Source of the DNA: Clostridiales bacterium
Lineage (GTDB): Bacteria; Bacillota; Clostridia; Christensenellales; Aristaeellaceae
Length of the DNA: 17,204 bases
Reading direction: 5' to 3'
NCBI GenBank assembly: GCA_004555535.1
Contig: SFHU01000058.1
Span: 1-17,204, forward strand
Under the pieces are notes generated by a model. The model worked only from the letters and a program-made list of their open reading frames with translations, did no database searches and was not told the DNA's origin. This document shows, piece by piece, positions 7,674-14,442 of this stretch (position 1 is the first letter of the stretch; the number at the start of each line of letters is the position of its first letter). Position numbers and translations under genes: made by a program.

Positions 7674-8239
7674 TTGCAAAGTCTCTCCTTTCGCTTTTCC
7701 CGCCAGGCCTGCGCCTGACGCTTCCTGATGGTCTGCGCCTGCTCCATCCGCGCGCTGATCTCCGTCTCCCGATATGCCGGGAAGGTGACGCAGCTCACCT
7801 CGTAGAGCCTGACCCGCTTGAGGATGAACCGCACCTCGCCCGGGCCCGGCCCGTACTCCGTCTCCTCCTCGAGGATGTCAAACCCGAATGAGCACTGCGT
7901 CACGTCGCCCCGCTGCACGCGCGCATAGAGGTTCATCGCGTCGGTGTCCTGTGAATTGACATCGATCTCGCCCCACAGACCGTGTCCGTCCACCCGCAGG
8001 CGCAGGGTGTTCGCGCTCGTCCGCCCCAGCACGAGGCGCGGTTCGTGGTCGATCAGCGCGCGGATGTCGTCGCCCAGCGTCTCGTCAAAGGCATGCGGAT
8101 CGATGGTCTCCGTAATGCCGCCGCCCATGTCATACACGCTGCCGAATACGGCGAAGTAGCCCTCGATCCGCTTGCCTCCGCCTTCCTCGCGCACGCTGAA
8201 CGCCGTCTCACGCGTTCGCGTTTGCCTCGTCCTCTCCAT
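7655..8239 (-). CDS. Prohead maturation protease, HK97 type (peptidase U35)
   Basis: A 194-residue serine protease that cleaves scaffold segments from the capsid during head assembly. The HK97 protease landmarks are visible: EGYFAVFGSVYDMGGGITET (25-44), IDPHAF, the catalytic His in IDHEP (H65), the catalytic Ser in TQCSFGF (S117) and the acidic residue in LYEVSCVTFPAY (E147). Length is normal for the family. The tail of about 30 residues is basic. It starts inside the end of the portal gene (32-base overlap) and ends inside the capsid gene start, so portal, protease and capsid are translationally linked. Confidence 0.95.
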   Translation of the reverse strand: MERTRQTRTRETAFSVREEGGGKRIEGYFAVFGSVYDMGGGITETIDPHAFDETLGDDIRALIDHEPRLVLGRTSANTLRLRVDGHGLWGEIDVNSQDTDAMNLYARVQRGDVTQCSFGFDILEEETEYGPGPGEVRFILKRVRLYEVSCVTFPAYRETEISARMEQAQTIRKRQAQAWREKRKERLCKWRSDR

Positions 8240-9434
8240 CGGTTTCCCCTCCCTTCAGCTTCTTCTGGTCGCCCAGCCTGTCGGCCGGGATGTAGTTTTC
8301 CAGCGCAAGCAGCTCGTCCATCTCCGGATCCGGCGGCAGGCCCGCCCAGTCGCGCCACTCGTTCCTGCGCATGGCCATGCGGTCGACCATCTGCGCGCCC
8401 GCGCTGATGAGCGCCGGCAGGTCGTAGCTCAGCAGGCTGCGGCTGTTAAAGCGCCAGTAGAGCTCCGGCGAGAGCAGCGTCTTTTTCGTCAGCTCCTGCT
8501 CGACGATTCTGGCGATGGCGCGCACCCGCGTGCTCAGAAACCAGTTGAACTCATCCCGGTTGAAGCTGCCGATGCCCACCAGGAACGGCGGCACGCCAAT
8601 GATCGCCGCAATGCTGCGCTTGTCGATCTCCAGCCCGTCGCGGATGGCGAGGTCGTTGATCGTCAGCGGGCGCACCGTGCTCACGCTCATCGCCTCCGCC
8701 GGGACGAACCACGGTTTTCCATCCTCCGTCTCGTCGAGGTATCGCGCGGCCAGCTTCCTGCGTCCCTCGGCGGTTTGCAGCTCGTCGGTCAGACCGTCCA
8801 CGCGCACGATGATCGACGGCTTGGGCGACTGCATCAGCGCCGTACGCGTCGCGTTCGTCTGCCGCAGCGACCTGACGACATCGGAGAGCGCCGCCGTGAA
8901 GCCCTGGCCCATGTAGGGCCGCGCCGGATCGGGCCGCAACGCAAAGTGCAGCACCTCGTCCGGCGCAAACACCTGCGCGCCGCAGCGGATCCGGTAGCTC
9001 TGCCCGTCCGGGAGAAAGCTCACCTGCTCCGGCGGCATGGGCCGCAGATCCTCGAGCATTCCGCCCCTGTATACCGGAACCGTGACCTGGTTGCCGGTCA
9101 TCAGCATTGTCCAGACGATCAGGAAGGTGAACGTCTGATGCGTCATGTCCCGGCTCGGGTTGATATCGAGCTTCCGGCTCAGCTCGTTTTTGACGCGCAC
9201 GTCGCCGCTCCCGGTATTGCGCATCAGGTGCAGCGTCATCGAGGCGATCAGCTCCGCGTAGACGCTCACGCACATCTGCACCTCCGGGCACTCCGTCAGC
9301 GGCCTGTATCCGTCGCTGCACAGCACCTTCCACGCCTCCGGGCTGCACAGAAACGCAGCGCTGACCGTCTCCCGCGTCTGGCGCTTTGCGGGCGCGTCCC
9401 GGCTGCTCGCGCGCCGTCTGCTTTTTTTACCCAT
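8208..9434 (-). CDS. Portal protein, HK97 family
   Basis: A 408-residue portal protein, the ring at the head vertex through which DNA is packed. Typical portal features: an early ECPEVQMCVSVYAELIASMT helix, MTHQTFTFLIVWTMLMTGNQ with the TGN turn, the APDEVLHFALRPDP segment, the conserved INDLAIRDGLEIDKRSIAAI stretch with IIGVPPFLVG following, and a late FNSRSLLSYDLPAL. The ATG at 9434 has AAGGAG seven bases upstream and overlaps the terminase stop; an upstream TTG at 9437 is possible but poorly placed. The C-terminus is acidic and low complexity and overlaps the protease gene. Confidence 0.95.
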   Translation of the reverse strand: MGKKSRRRASSRDAPAKRQTRETVSAAFLCSPEAWKVLCSDGYRPLTECPEVQMCVSVYAELIASMTLHLMRNTGSGDVRVKNELSRKLDINPSRDMTHQTFTFLIVWTMLMTGNQVTVPVYRGGMLEDLRPMPPEQVSFLPDGQSYRIRCGAQVFAPDEVLHFALRPDPARPYMGQGFTAALSDVVRSLRQTNATRTALMQSPKPSIIVRVDGLTDELQTAEGRRKLAARYLDETEDGKPWFVPAEAMSVSTVRPLTINDLAIRDGLEIDKRSIAAIIGVPPFLVGIGSFNRDEFNWFLSTRVRAIARIVEQELTKKTLLSPELYWRFNSRSLLSYDLPALISAGAQMVDRMAMRRNEWRDWAGLPPDPEMDELLALENYIPADRLGDQKKLKGGETDGEDEANANA

Positions 9435-11208
9435 CAAACCACTCCTTTGCCGTCATCTTGCCCATGTCCTCCAGCATGCGGATCGTCGCAAAGACGTCCG
9501 CGTCGAACACGTCGATGCGCCGCGTTCTGAGGATCTTGTCATATTGCACCATATCGTCCGTCTTCTCGATGGCCGACACATTGCCCACGCAGTATTCATA
9601 GGGCTCCGCGCCCAGATAGTACAGCGCGCCAGAACGGGCCTGCTTCTCGATATGGCGGAAACCCTCGCTCTTCTTGTAAAAATACTGTGGCTGATCCACG
9701 ACGTTAAAGCCCGCCTTCTTCATGCCGATGAAGTATTCGCGGCAGAACTTTCGGTCGTGGCCGACCTGCCTGATGCGAAATCCCTTCGCCTTCATCGACA
9801 GAAACCAGTTGACCACCGCGCTGTGGTTGTTCACCGGCGCGTTGCAAAGGTCGAGCCATCCGTCATCCGCCCAGCCAAAGAGCGGGATGTCGTCCTGATC
9901 AGCCTTCTCGTGCGCTGCCACGATGGGGAACCAGCAATGCGGAATCACGATGTCGATGCCCTTGTATTGCCCGTGCAGCGCTGCCGCCGTCAGGTCGTGC
10001 AGCTTCGACAGATCCGCGCCGCCATACCAGTCCATGCGCAGCCGCGCGAGGTAGCGCAGCTTCTGCTCGATCGTCCATTTGGGATCGATGCCCAGCGCCG
10101 CTTCGGCCTTCCCGTTGCTGCGCCGGAACATCTCCACATCGAAATACGCCTTGACGCTCGATGTGAACACATCCAGCCGCTTGGCGAAGAAGTCCTTGCG
10201 CAGCTGGGGATCGTTCATCGCCTGCATCGCGTCGTTCATGATGTCCTGCGGCCGGATCGTCACGCCATAGTTGGGGTTGGCCATTTCGTGCGCGGCGGCG
10301 CTGGTGTAGTCGATTTCCCCGTCCTCCTTGGGATCGGCGCAGCAGATGAAGATGAAATATGCCTCGTCCTCTACCGTGCCGGCGAGCACCTTGCGGCAAT
10401 ACTCCACCTTCTGCGCGCAGAAGCCTGTTCCATCGTCGCCCGCCGTCGTGATGCCGATCACCAGCTTGTTGGTGTAAGCGTTTGTCGCTTCCTTGAGGAC
10501 GTTATACTGCTTCGGGGTTTTATAGGCGTGGATCTCGTCGGCGATGATGATGTTCGCGTTGAAGCTGTCCTGTCCGTCCGGGTTGGAGGCCAGCGCGTTC
10601 AGGCTGATGGAGCCGCCCAGCAGGTTTTCATGGCTGATGGAATGCTCCATGTTGTTGTCGAGGATCCGCCATCCCGCTGCCTTCGCGGCCTTCTGGCTCT
10701 TGTAGAGGACATGCTCGACGTTATAGCGCCAGTTGTCGAAGGTCTCCATTGCCTGCTTGAGCGCCGCGCCCACGACATAAACCTTTGCGCCCGATTTTCG
10801 CTCCAGCAGCGCCAGCGCATAGGACAGCGCCGAGACAAAGATCGTCTTGCCGTTTTTGCGCGGGATGAAGATCAGCGCCTCCTTGACCAAGCGCTCGCTT
10901 GTGCCCGCCTTGAAGAAGACCAGCATCCCGTAGACGCAGAGCTTTTCCCAGGGCTCCAGCAGAAACGGCTTACCGCGCAGCGGCCTGCCGTCAAGGCTTT
11001 CCCCCTGTCTGTGGCGGAACGTCCCCTCGATGATGTCGATGACGAAGTCCGCATCCTTGGTGCGCACCTCATAGCGCGCATCCTGCGCCATCCGCACAAA
11101 GCGCCTTGCGGCCAGCACCCTGTCTCGGTTGGCCACGATGCGCCCGGAAAGGATACCGTCAACATACCCGGCAACCTCCTCCGCGTGTCGCCCCGGTGGG
11201 AGGATCAT
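9427..11208 (-). CDS. terL: Terminase large subunit
   Basis: The DNA-packaging motor, 593 residues. Walker A is PRKNGKT (116-122), Walker B is NIIIADE (219-225) and the coupling motif is TTAGD around 254-258. The RNase H-like nuclease domain begins near DWYGGADLSKLHD (393-405), with D399 the likely first metal ligand, D485 in QVGHDRKF and D570 in VFDADVFA as further acidic candidates. This is the YmfN/Terminase_1 type normally paired with P27 small subunits. Its ATG overlaps the TerS stop as ATGA. The C-terminus overlaps the portal start by a few bases. All motifs appear intact, so it should be functional. Confidence 0.97.
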   Translation of the reverse strand: MILPPGRHAEEVAGYVDGILSGRIVANRDRVLAARRFVRMAQDARYEVRTKDADFVIDIIEGTFRHRQGESLDGRPLRGKPFLLEPWEKLCVYGMLVFFKAGTSERLVKEALIFIPRKNGKTIFVSALSYALALLERKSGAKVYVVGAALKQAMETFDNWRYNVEHVLYKSQKAAKAAGWRILDNNMEHSISHENLLGGSISLNALASNPDGQDSFNANIIIADEIHAYKTPKQYNVLKEATNAYTNKLVIGITTAGDDGTGFCAQKVEYCRKVLAGTVEDEAYFIFICCADPKEDGEIDYTSAAAHEMANPNYGVTIRPQDIMNDAMQAMNDPQLRKDFFAKRLDVFTSSVKAYFDVEMFRRSNGKAEAALGIDPKWTIEQKLRYLARLRMDWYGGADLSKLHDLTAAALHGQYKGIDIVIPHCWFPIVAAHEKADQDDIPLFGWADDGWLDLCNAPVNNHSAVVNWFLSMKAKGFRIRQVGHDRKFCREYFIGMKKAGFNVVDQPQYFYKKSEGFRHIEKQARSGALYYLGAEPYEYCVGNVSAIEKTDDMVQYDKILRTRRIDVFDADVFATIRMLEDMGKMTAKEWFDG

Positions 11209-11558
11209 CCGCTGCTTCCCAGCTTTGCGAGCATCTCCTCCAGCGGGCTTGCCTGCGCTTCTGGCGCCGCCCTGGCCCCGTCGATCTTCTTTGCACCGGC
11301 AGGCGTGAGGCCGAGCGCGCCCATGTAAGCGAGCACGTCCTTGCGCAGGCTTTCCAGCGTCGTGACGATCGGGGCCTTCTTGCTGCCCATGCTTGTCTCC
11401 ACCTCAAAGCGCATCCCCTCCCGCTCATAGCGCTCGGTCAGCGTGTCATACTGCCGCTGGAGCTGCGCGAGGATGCCGATGGCATTTTCATATTCCGGCC
11501 GGTATGTGCCCAGCCGCTTCATCGCGTTCCTGATGCGCAGCGCGTAGTTGACCGCCAT
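11205..11558 (-). CDS. terS: Terminase small subunit, P27 family
   Basis: A 117-residue DNA-recognition subunit of the packaging enzyme. The start MAVNYALRIRNAMKRLGTYR is followed by a long helical hairpin (AIGILAQLQRQYDTLTERYE), then the P27-like segment TLESLRKDVLAYMGALGLTP and a C-terminal tail ending PLEEMLAKLGSSG that probably touches TerL. The frame is open to 11918, but ATG 11558 has a perfect AAGGAGG nine bases upstream and the first half of the longer frame is a shadow of the HNH gene and the non-coding gap. The gene lies between an HNH nuclease and TerL, the usual arrangement in cos-type Firmicutes phages. Confidence 0.92.
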   Translation of the reverse strand: MAVNYALRIRNAMKRLGTYRPEYENAIGILAQLQRQYDTLTERYEREGMRFEVETSMGSKKAPIVTTLESLRKDVLAYMGALGLTPAGAKKIDGARAAPEAQASPLEEMLAKLGSSG

Positions 11559-11695
11559 CCCATCGCCTCCTTCCCTCAAAACTTGGAAAAAGCTCCGGGG
11601 AGGGAAGACTCGCCCCTCCCCGTTCGCCGGTTCCCCGGCTTCCTTGACACGCGCGCGGGGGGATCCCCTTTTCTCTTCCGCTGGCTCCGGAAAAA
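11559..11695. other. Non-coding gap rich in inverted repeats between HNH and terS; cos-site candidate
   Basis: These 137 bases carry three inverted repeats in a row: an 8-bp stem (11597-11604 with 11614-11621), a 5-bp stem (11626-11630 with 11635-11639), and the perfect palindrome GGGGATCCCC (11659-11668) preceded by GCGCGCG. The stem at 11597-11621 is followed on the minus strand by GGAGC and five T, so it could also terminate or attenuate transcription. In HNH/TerS/TerL phages the cohesive-end site generally lies close to these genes; locating it here is inference. Confidence 0.4.
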
Positions 11696-11959
11696 TCAGT
11701 AGTATTTGCCGCCCTTTTCCGGGTGCTTTTTGTTGTGGCACATCGCGCAGAGCGCCATGCCGTTGGTCACATCGTAGGCCCGCTCCGGCGCTTCCTCCAG
11801 CGGAATGATGTGGTGTGCCGTCGTGGCACGCGCCGGAAGCCCATCCCGATCCATGCGCCCGTATCGCCTGCACGCCTCGCACAGACCGCCCGCGCGCCGG
11901 ATCACCTTCGCCCGCCATGCCTTGTGGCGCGCACCGTCATAATGCCGTTTGTTCGCCAT
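11696..11959 (-). CDS. HNH endonuclease (packaging-associated)
   Basis: A small HNH nuclease of 87 residues. Visible motif residues: zinc pair C27/C30 (GGLCEAC), catalytic His pair in TTAHHIIPLEEAP (H49/H50), NGMALC with N66, second zinc pair C71/C74 (CAMCHNKKH) and H79. In HK97-like phages of Gram-positive bacteria such a gene next to the terminase is needed with TerL and portal for specific cos cleavage. The ATG at 11959 has GGGAGGGAG just upstream; a frame opening at 11989 would begin inside the terminator hairpin. It is the first gene of the late operon. Confidence 0.95.
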   Translation of the reverse strand: MANKRHYDGARHKAWRAKVIRRAGGLCEACRRYGRMDRDGLPARATTAHHIIPLEEAPERAYDVTNGMALCAMCHNKKHPEKGGKYY

Positions 11960-11973
11960 GCTCCCTCCCGATG

Positions 11974-12001
11974 CAAAAAGCAGGCGCATTGCCTGCTCTT
12001 T
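11974..12001 (-). terminator. Stem-loop with T-run between the early and late blocks
   Basis: On the minus strand AGCAGGC, a 5-base loop (AATGC), GCCTGCT and then TTTTGC give a 7-bp GC-rich stem, extendable by one G-U and three A-U pairs, followed by a T-run. This is a good intrinsic terminator for transcripts coming from the early block. It lies only a few bases beyond the expected start point of the late promoter, so in late mRNA it would instead be a 5'-end stem-loop. Confidence 0.65.
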
Positions 12002-12010
12002 GATGCTGCC

Positions 12011-12045
12011 ATTGTAGCACGGCTTGACCGGACATTTCCGGACAT
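12011..12045 (-). promoter_or_regulatory. Putative late promoter with direct-repeat activator site
   Basis: Reading the minus strand, two copies of ATGTCCGG (12045-12038 and 12035-12028) lie with a 10-bp period, then TGCTACAAT (12019-12011), an extended -10. No good -35 hexamer is present 17 bases upstream; the repeats cover that position instead, the mark of an activator-dependent promoter. The regulator gene ends nine bases upstream. The expected transcript start is near 12004, ahead of the whole late block. Confidence 0.65.
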
Positions 12046-12053
12046 CTTTCTGC

Positions 12054-12596
12054 CTACCTGATTCCCTGCGCGTCCATCTGGCGCTGCACGTCCAGCAGTG
12101 CGCGCTTGTGCATCCTGCGCACCTGGCGCTCGTTGTAGTGCATCCTGCGCCCGATGTCCTCCCATCGCATCCCGCGCAGATAGCGCAGCTCCAGCACCTC
12201 GCGCCCGTCCGCGTCCTGCACCTGCTCGATCATGGCACATGCGGCGTCATATTGCCTGCGCAGCTCCGCCGCCTTGCGGTCGATATCCGCAGCCAGATCG
12301 ATGCACCTGTCCATGTTCCCGGCGACCTTGCTGCCGCCGTCCGTGCCGCTTGTGCGCGCGGCCTCCATGCTGCCCGTGGCGCGCCTGGCCATCTCGCGGT
12401 ATCGCTGCGCGCGGTAGCTCATATCCTCCAGCCGCCGCGTGGCGTTTCCGATCCTCTCCAGGTATGCCCGCGCGCTCAGAGCATACGCCCCGCAAGCCCG
12501 CGACTCTGCGTCCACCGTCGCCCCGCTCTGCCGGCAGATTCGCTTCTGTCGGCTCGTCGCCCCTGCCGCAAAACGGCAGCTCCTGCATGTGTTCAT
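12054..12596 (-). CDS. Late-gene transcriptional regulator, DUF1492 (ArpU/RinA-like), with N-terminal zinc knuckle
   Basis: A 180-residue protein. Residues 41-175 match the DUF1492 layout: SARAYLERIGNATRRLEDMS, a linker with TSGTDGGSKVAGNMDR, a helix pair, and a sigma region-4-like helix-turn-helix, VLELRYLRGMRWEDIGRRMH followed by YNERQVRRMHKRAL. Such proteins activate late genes in Gram-positive phages. Unusually, residues 1-40 carry C4, C7, C21 and C35 in a small zinc-finger pattern (MNTCRSCRFA and RICRQSG), which most family members lack. The ATG at 12596 has AAAGGA upstream, so the extension is probably translated. It is the last gene of the early block and directly precedes the putative late promoter. 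Confidence 0.85.
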   Translation of the reverse strand: MNTCRSCRFAAGATSRQKRICRQSGATVDAESRACGAYALSARAYLERIGNATRRLEDMSYRAQRYREMARRATGSMEAARTSGTDGGSKVAGNMDRCIDLAADIDRKAAELRRQYDAACAMIEQVQDADGREVLELRYLRGMRWEDIGRRMHYNERQVRRMHKRALLDVQRQMDAQGIR

Positions 12597-12599
12597 CGG

Positions 12600-13037
12600 C
12601 TATTCCTTTTCCTCCCCGTATTTTTCCGCATAGTCCTGCAAAAACTCCCGGCAATTTCCGAGCGTGTTGATCAGTGTTGACCGTTTGCCTGGCGTCAACG
12701 TTTTCCATATCGGATCGCGCATCATCGCCTCGATCTGAGCAATTCTCGCCGCTGCGCGTTTCGCTCTCTTCGCTTCCTGCGCCTGCTTCTCCCGCTCGAG
12801 CTCGCGTTCACACGCCCGCATACAACCGTAGGAGCAGAAGATCAATTCCCTGCGTTCTCCTCTGTTTTTGATCCTGTACCGATGCTGTTCCCCGTAGTAT
12901 TCAAAGTGCTTTCCGCAGCGCGCACACTTTCCCGCGAACAGTCCGATGCACTTACGTTCCAATGTACCGCCCGACGATCCGCTCGGAACAATTCCTTCCC
13001 GCTCCGGCAGCATGTCCATCAGGCTGACGTGCTCCAT
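12600..13037 (-). CDS. Small Cys4 (zinc-binding) phage protein, function unknown
   Basis: A 145-residue hypothetical. The N-terminal 25 residues (MEHVSLMDMLPEREG) are followed by a likely metal site: C38/C41 in GKCARCGKHFEYY and C68/C72 in IFCSYGCMRACE, a treble-clef-like CxxC...CxxxC spacing. A long charged Arg/Lys/Glu helix follows (about 76-105), then an IEAMMRDPIWKTLTPGKRST segment. Similar small proteins are common beside VRR-NUC genes in clostridial prophages, but I know of no proven function; nucleic-acid binding is plausible. The ATG at 13037 lies two bases below the VRR-NUC stop, and the longer frame to 13145 is a shadow of that gene. Confidence 0.8.
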   Translation of the reverse strand: MEHVSLMDMLPEREGIVPSGSSGGTLERKCIGLFAGKCARCGKHFEYYGEQHRYRIKNRGERRELIFCSYGCMRACERELEREKQAQEAKRAKRAAARIAQIEAMMRDPIWKTLTPGKRSTLINTLGNCREFLQDYAEKYGEEKE

Positions 13038-13039
13038 GG

Positions 13040-13438
13040 TCAGGCCACCCCTTTCCCAAGGTAGCGCTCGATCTCCCGCGCGGCCTCTTCCCAGCCCCGG
13101 CAGACGATCGCCCAATAGCCCTGCTTGCGCAGCGCCTCGATCCACAGCTTCTGTGCTTCGGAAAGGCGACCGCCCTCCCGGCGCTTGAGCTCGATATAAA
13201 GCCCGTGGTACTGTTCCCGCGCTACGGGCAGGCAGATGTCCGGCACGCCGCTTTTCACCCCCTCAGCCTTAAAGCGCCCCGCTTCAGCCTTCGTCCGGCT
13301 TCCGCCGTTTGGGATGTGATACATCAGCGCCAGCTCTGGTCGCCTCCCGCTGCTCATCGCCGCCCATCGAAACAGGCATTGCTGCTCTGCGCTTTCCGTC
13401 GGTACGGGCAGCTTGTCCGCCCGCTTTGTCCTTTCCAT
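13040..13438 (-). CDS. VRR-NUC domain nuclease
   Basis: A 132-residue stand-alone VRR-NUC protein of the PD-(D/E)xK superfamily, the kind found in many phage replication modules and related to Holliday-junction and flap nucleases. Key residues: E15/E18 in the first helix (PTESAEQQ), YHIPNGGSRTKAEAGRFKAE with the HIPNGG motif, GVPDICLP with catalytic D67, and YIELKR with E83 and K85, followed by LSEAQKLWI with Q96. All look intact. The ATG at 13438 has GAGAGGAG upstream. Its first 155 bases overlap the tail of the HUH gene in another frame. It probably processes replication or recombination intermediates. Confidence 0.93.
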   Translation of the reverse strand: MERTKRADKLPVPTESAEQQCLFRWAAMSSGRRPELALMYHIPNGGSRTKAEAGRFKAEGVKSGVPDICLPVAREQYHGLYIELKRREGGRLSEAQKLWIEALRKQGYWAIVCRGWEEAAREIERYLGKGVA

Positions 13439-14354
13439 GCCTTTCGCTCCTCTCTGTTGCTTTTCTTAGCTCCGCATAGACATAGACGCCCGCCGCCCAG
13501 CGGCTTCGCCTGGCGGAGATCTCCAGCAGCTCGCAGCCCGGATAGAGCTTGCCGAAGACCTCCTGCATCTGCGCAAAGTCGCCCGCGGTCTCGGCGATCC
13601 GCCCCGCCTTGCGAATGCTGATCTTCTTGTCCGCCACGGATTCCACCGGATCGACCAGGTTCTTGCTCGGGTTCCATCCCCGGCGCATGGCCTTCTCCTG
13701 CGGATTCTTGCCGTCCTCTTCCACCGTGCGATTGCGCTTGTCCAGCGTGAGGTATCGGGCAAAGCCCGCCAGATGCCGCTCCGTCGGCTGGCACAGTTTC
13801 GCGTTGCAGATCCCGCCATGCCGCTTCTTCCAGCAGGCTTCGGCCTCGTCCCGCGTGATCCCATCCCCGCCCATGATGATGTGATGGTGATAGCGCACGC
13901 CGTACTGCTTCGAGGTCGTAACCTCCGTGATGGTGATATAGCGGATCGGCGGCAGACCACGCTTGCGGCGCAGGTATTTCACCCGGCCGATGTAGTTGAC
14001 CATGTCCCTGTGTGCCTGCCGGTCGTCCTGCGGCTGCCGCCCTTGCGGGTAGGTCATCGTCAGGATGAGATCTCCCGCGCCAAAGTTCGCATTGACCAGG
14101 CGCTCGAGCTTCTTGCGCGCGTTCTTCGCGTTGAGCTTCTCCTGTGCCTTGCGGTGCGCCTCCCGCTTCGCCTCGAGCCTGGCTGCCTGTGCCCGCCGGG
14201 TATCCCACACCGGGAAGCACTCCACATAGATCATCGGCCCCGCCTTGATCGTCTTCGTCCGCTGGTGCAGCACGCCGGCGCGCCAGCCCGGATCGAGCCG
14301 TCCCTCCACGCTGGTGTCGAACAACACCAGGGCGTCCTTCGCGCTTGTGTCCAT
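13284..14354 (-). CDS. HUH-type replication initiator (rolling-circle Rep-like endonuclease)
   Basis: A 356-residue protein with the motif order of HUH nucleases. Motif 1 is DLILTMTYP (95-103), then the core strand IRYITITEV (137-145), the metal-binding triple His in VRYHHHIIMGG (153-163), and a candidate motif 3 in GFARYLTLDKR, with Y201 the likely nicking tyrosine and K206 near it. An ATPase domain is not seen. Residues 55-90 are a basic helix. Proteins of this sort nick one strand to begin rolling-circle replication in plasmids, filamentous phages and P2-like phages. The ATG at 14354 has ACGAGG upstream. The C-terminal 50 residues are basic, low complexity and overlap the VRR-NUC gene. It could instead act as a relaxase-like or transposition-related nuclease. 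Confidence 0.78.
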   Translation of the reverse strand: MDTSAKDALVLFDTSVEGRLDPGWRAGVLHQRTKTIKAGPMIYVECFPVWDTRRAQAARLEAKREAHRKAQEKLNAKNARKKLERLVNANFGAGDLILTMTYPQGRQPQDDRQAHRDMVNYIGRVKYLRRKRGLPPIRYITITEVTTSKQYGVRYHHHIIMGGDGITRDEAEACWKKRHGGICNAKLCQPTERHLAGFARYLTLDKRNRTVEEDGKNPQEKAMRRGWNPSKNLVDPVESVADKKISIRKAGRIAETAGDFAQMQEVFGKLYPGCELLEISARRSRWAAGVYVYAELRKATERSERHGKDKAGGQAARTDGKRRAAMPVSMGGDEQREATRAGADVSHPKRRKPDEG

Positions 14355-14442
14355 GCCGTACCTCGTTCGCGATCTTTCGTCGATTTGTTAATACTCCCAT
14401 ACAAGGCGGGACAGCGGGCTTGCCGCCCGCTGCTTTCCCTTC
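14355..14442. other. Intergenic segment with hairpin upstream of the HUH gene; replication-origin candidate
   Basis: The only clear gap (88 bases) inside the early block. It holds a 7-bp stem AGCGGGC/GCCCGCT (14413-14419 and 14425-14431) with a 5-base loop. Next, on the minus strand, come GTCCCGCCTTG, TATGGGAGTATTAACAAAT and the Rep ribosome site. No T-run follows the stem on the minus strand, so it is a poor terminator. A hairpin beside an AT-rich segment next to an HUH Rep gene is what a nick site looks like, but this is inference. Confidence 0.35.

Noticed and set aside
8172..9530. Long plus-strand open frame of 452 codons
   Set aside because: It is antisense to the portal gene, of Arg-rich shadow composition, with no recognisable motif.
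9544..11328. Plus-strand open frame of 594 codons, nearly as long as terL
   Set aside because: It mirrors the terminase gene, whose Walker and nuclease motifs are all intact on the minus strand; high GC keeps the antisense frame open.
11559..11918. N-terminal extension of terS
   Set aside because: The extension crosses the HNH gene in another frame and the inverted-repeat gap, and a perfect ribosome site precedes the internal ATG at 11558.
13354..14400. Second long minus-strand frame over the HUH gene
   Set aside because: It is a Gly/Ala/Arg-rich off-frame of the HUH gene; the HUH motifs are in the other frame, which also has the ribosome site.
14413..14431. Hairpin as intrinsic terminator of the hexapeptide-protein gene
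   Set aside because: On the minus strand no T-run follows the stem; only the plus strand has a distant T-rich stretch and there is no plus-strand gene to end.
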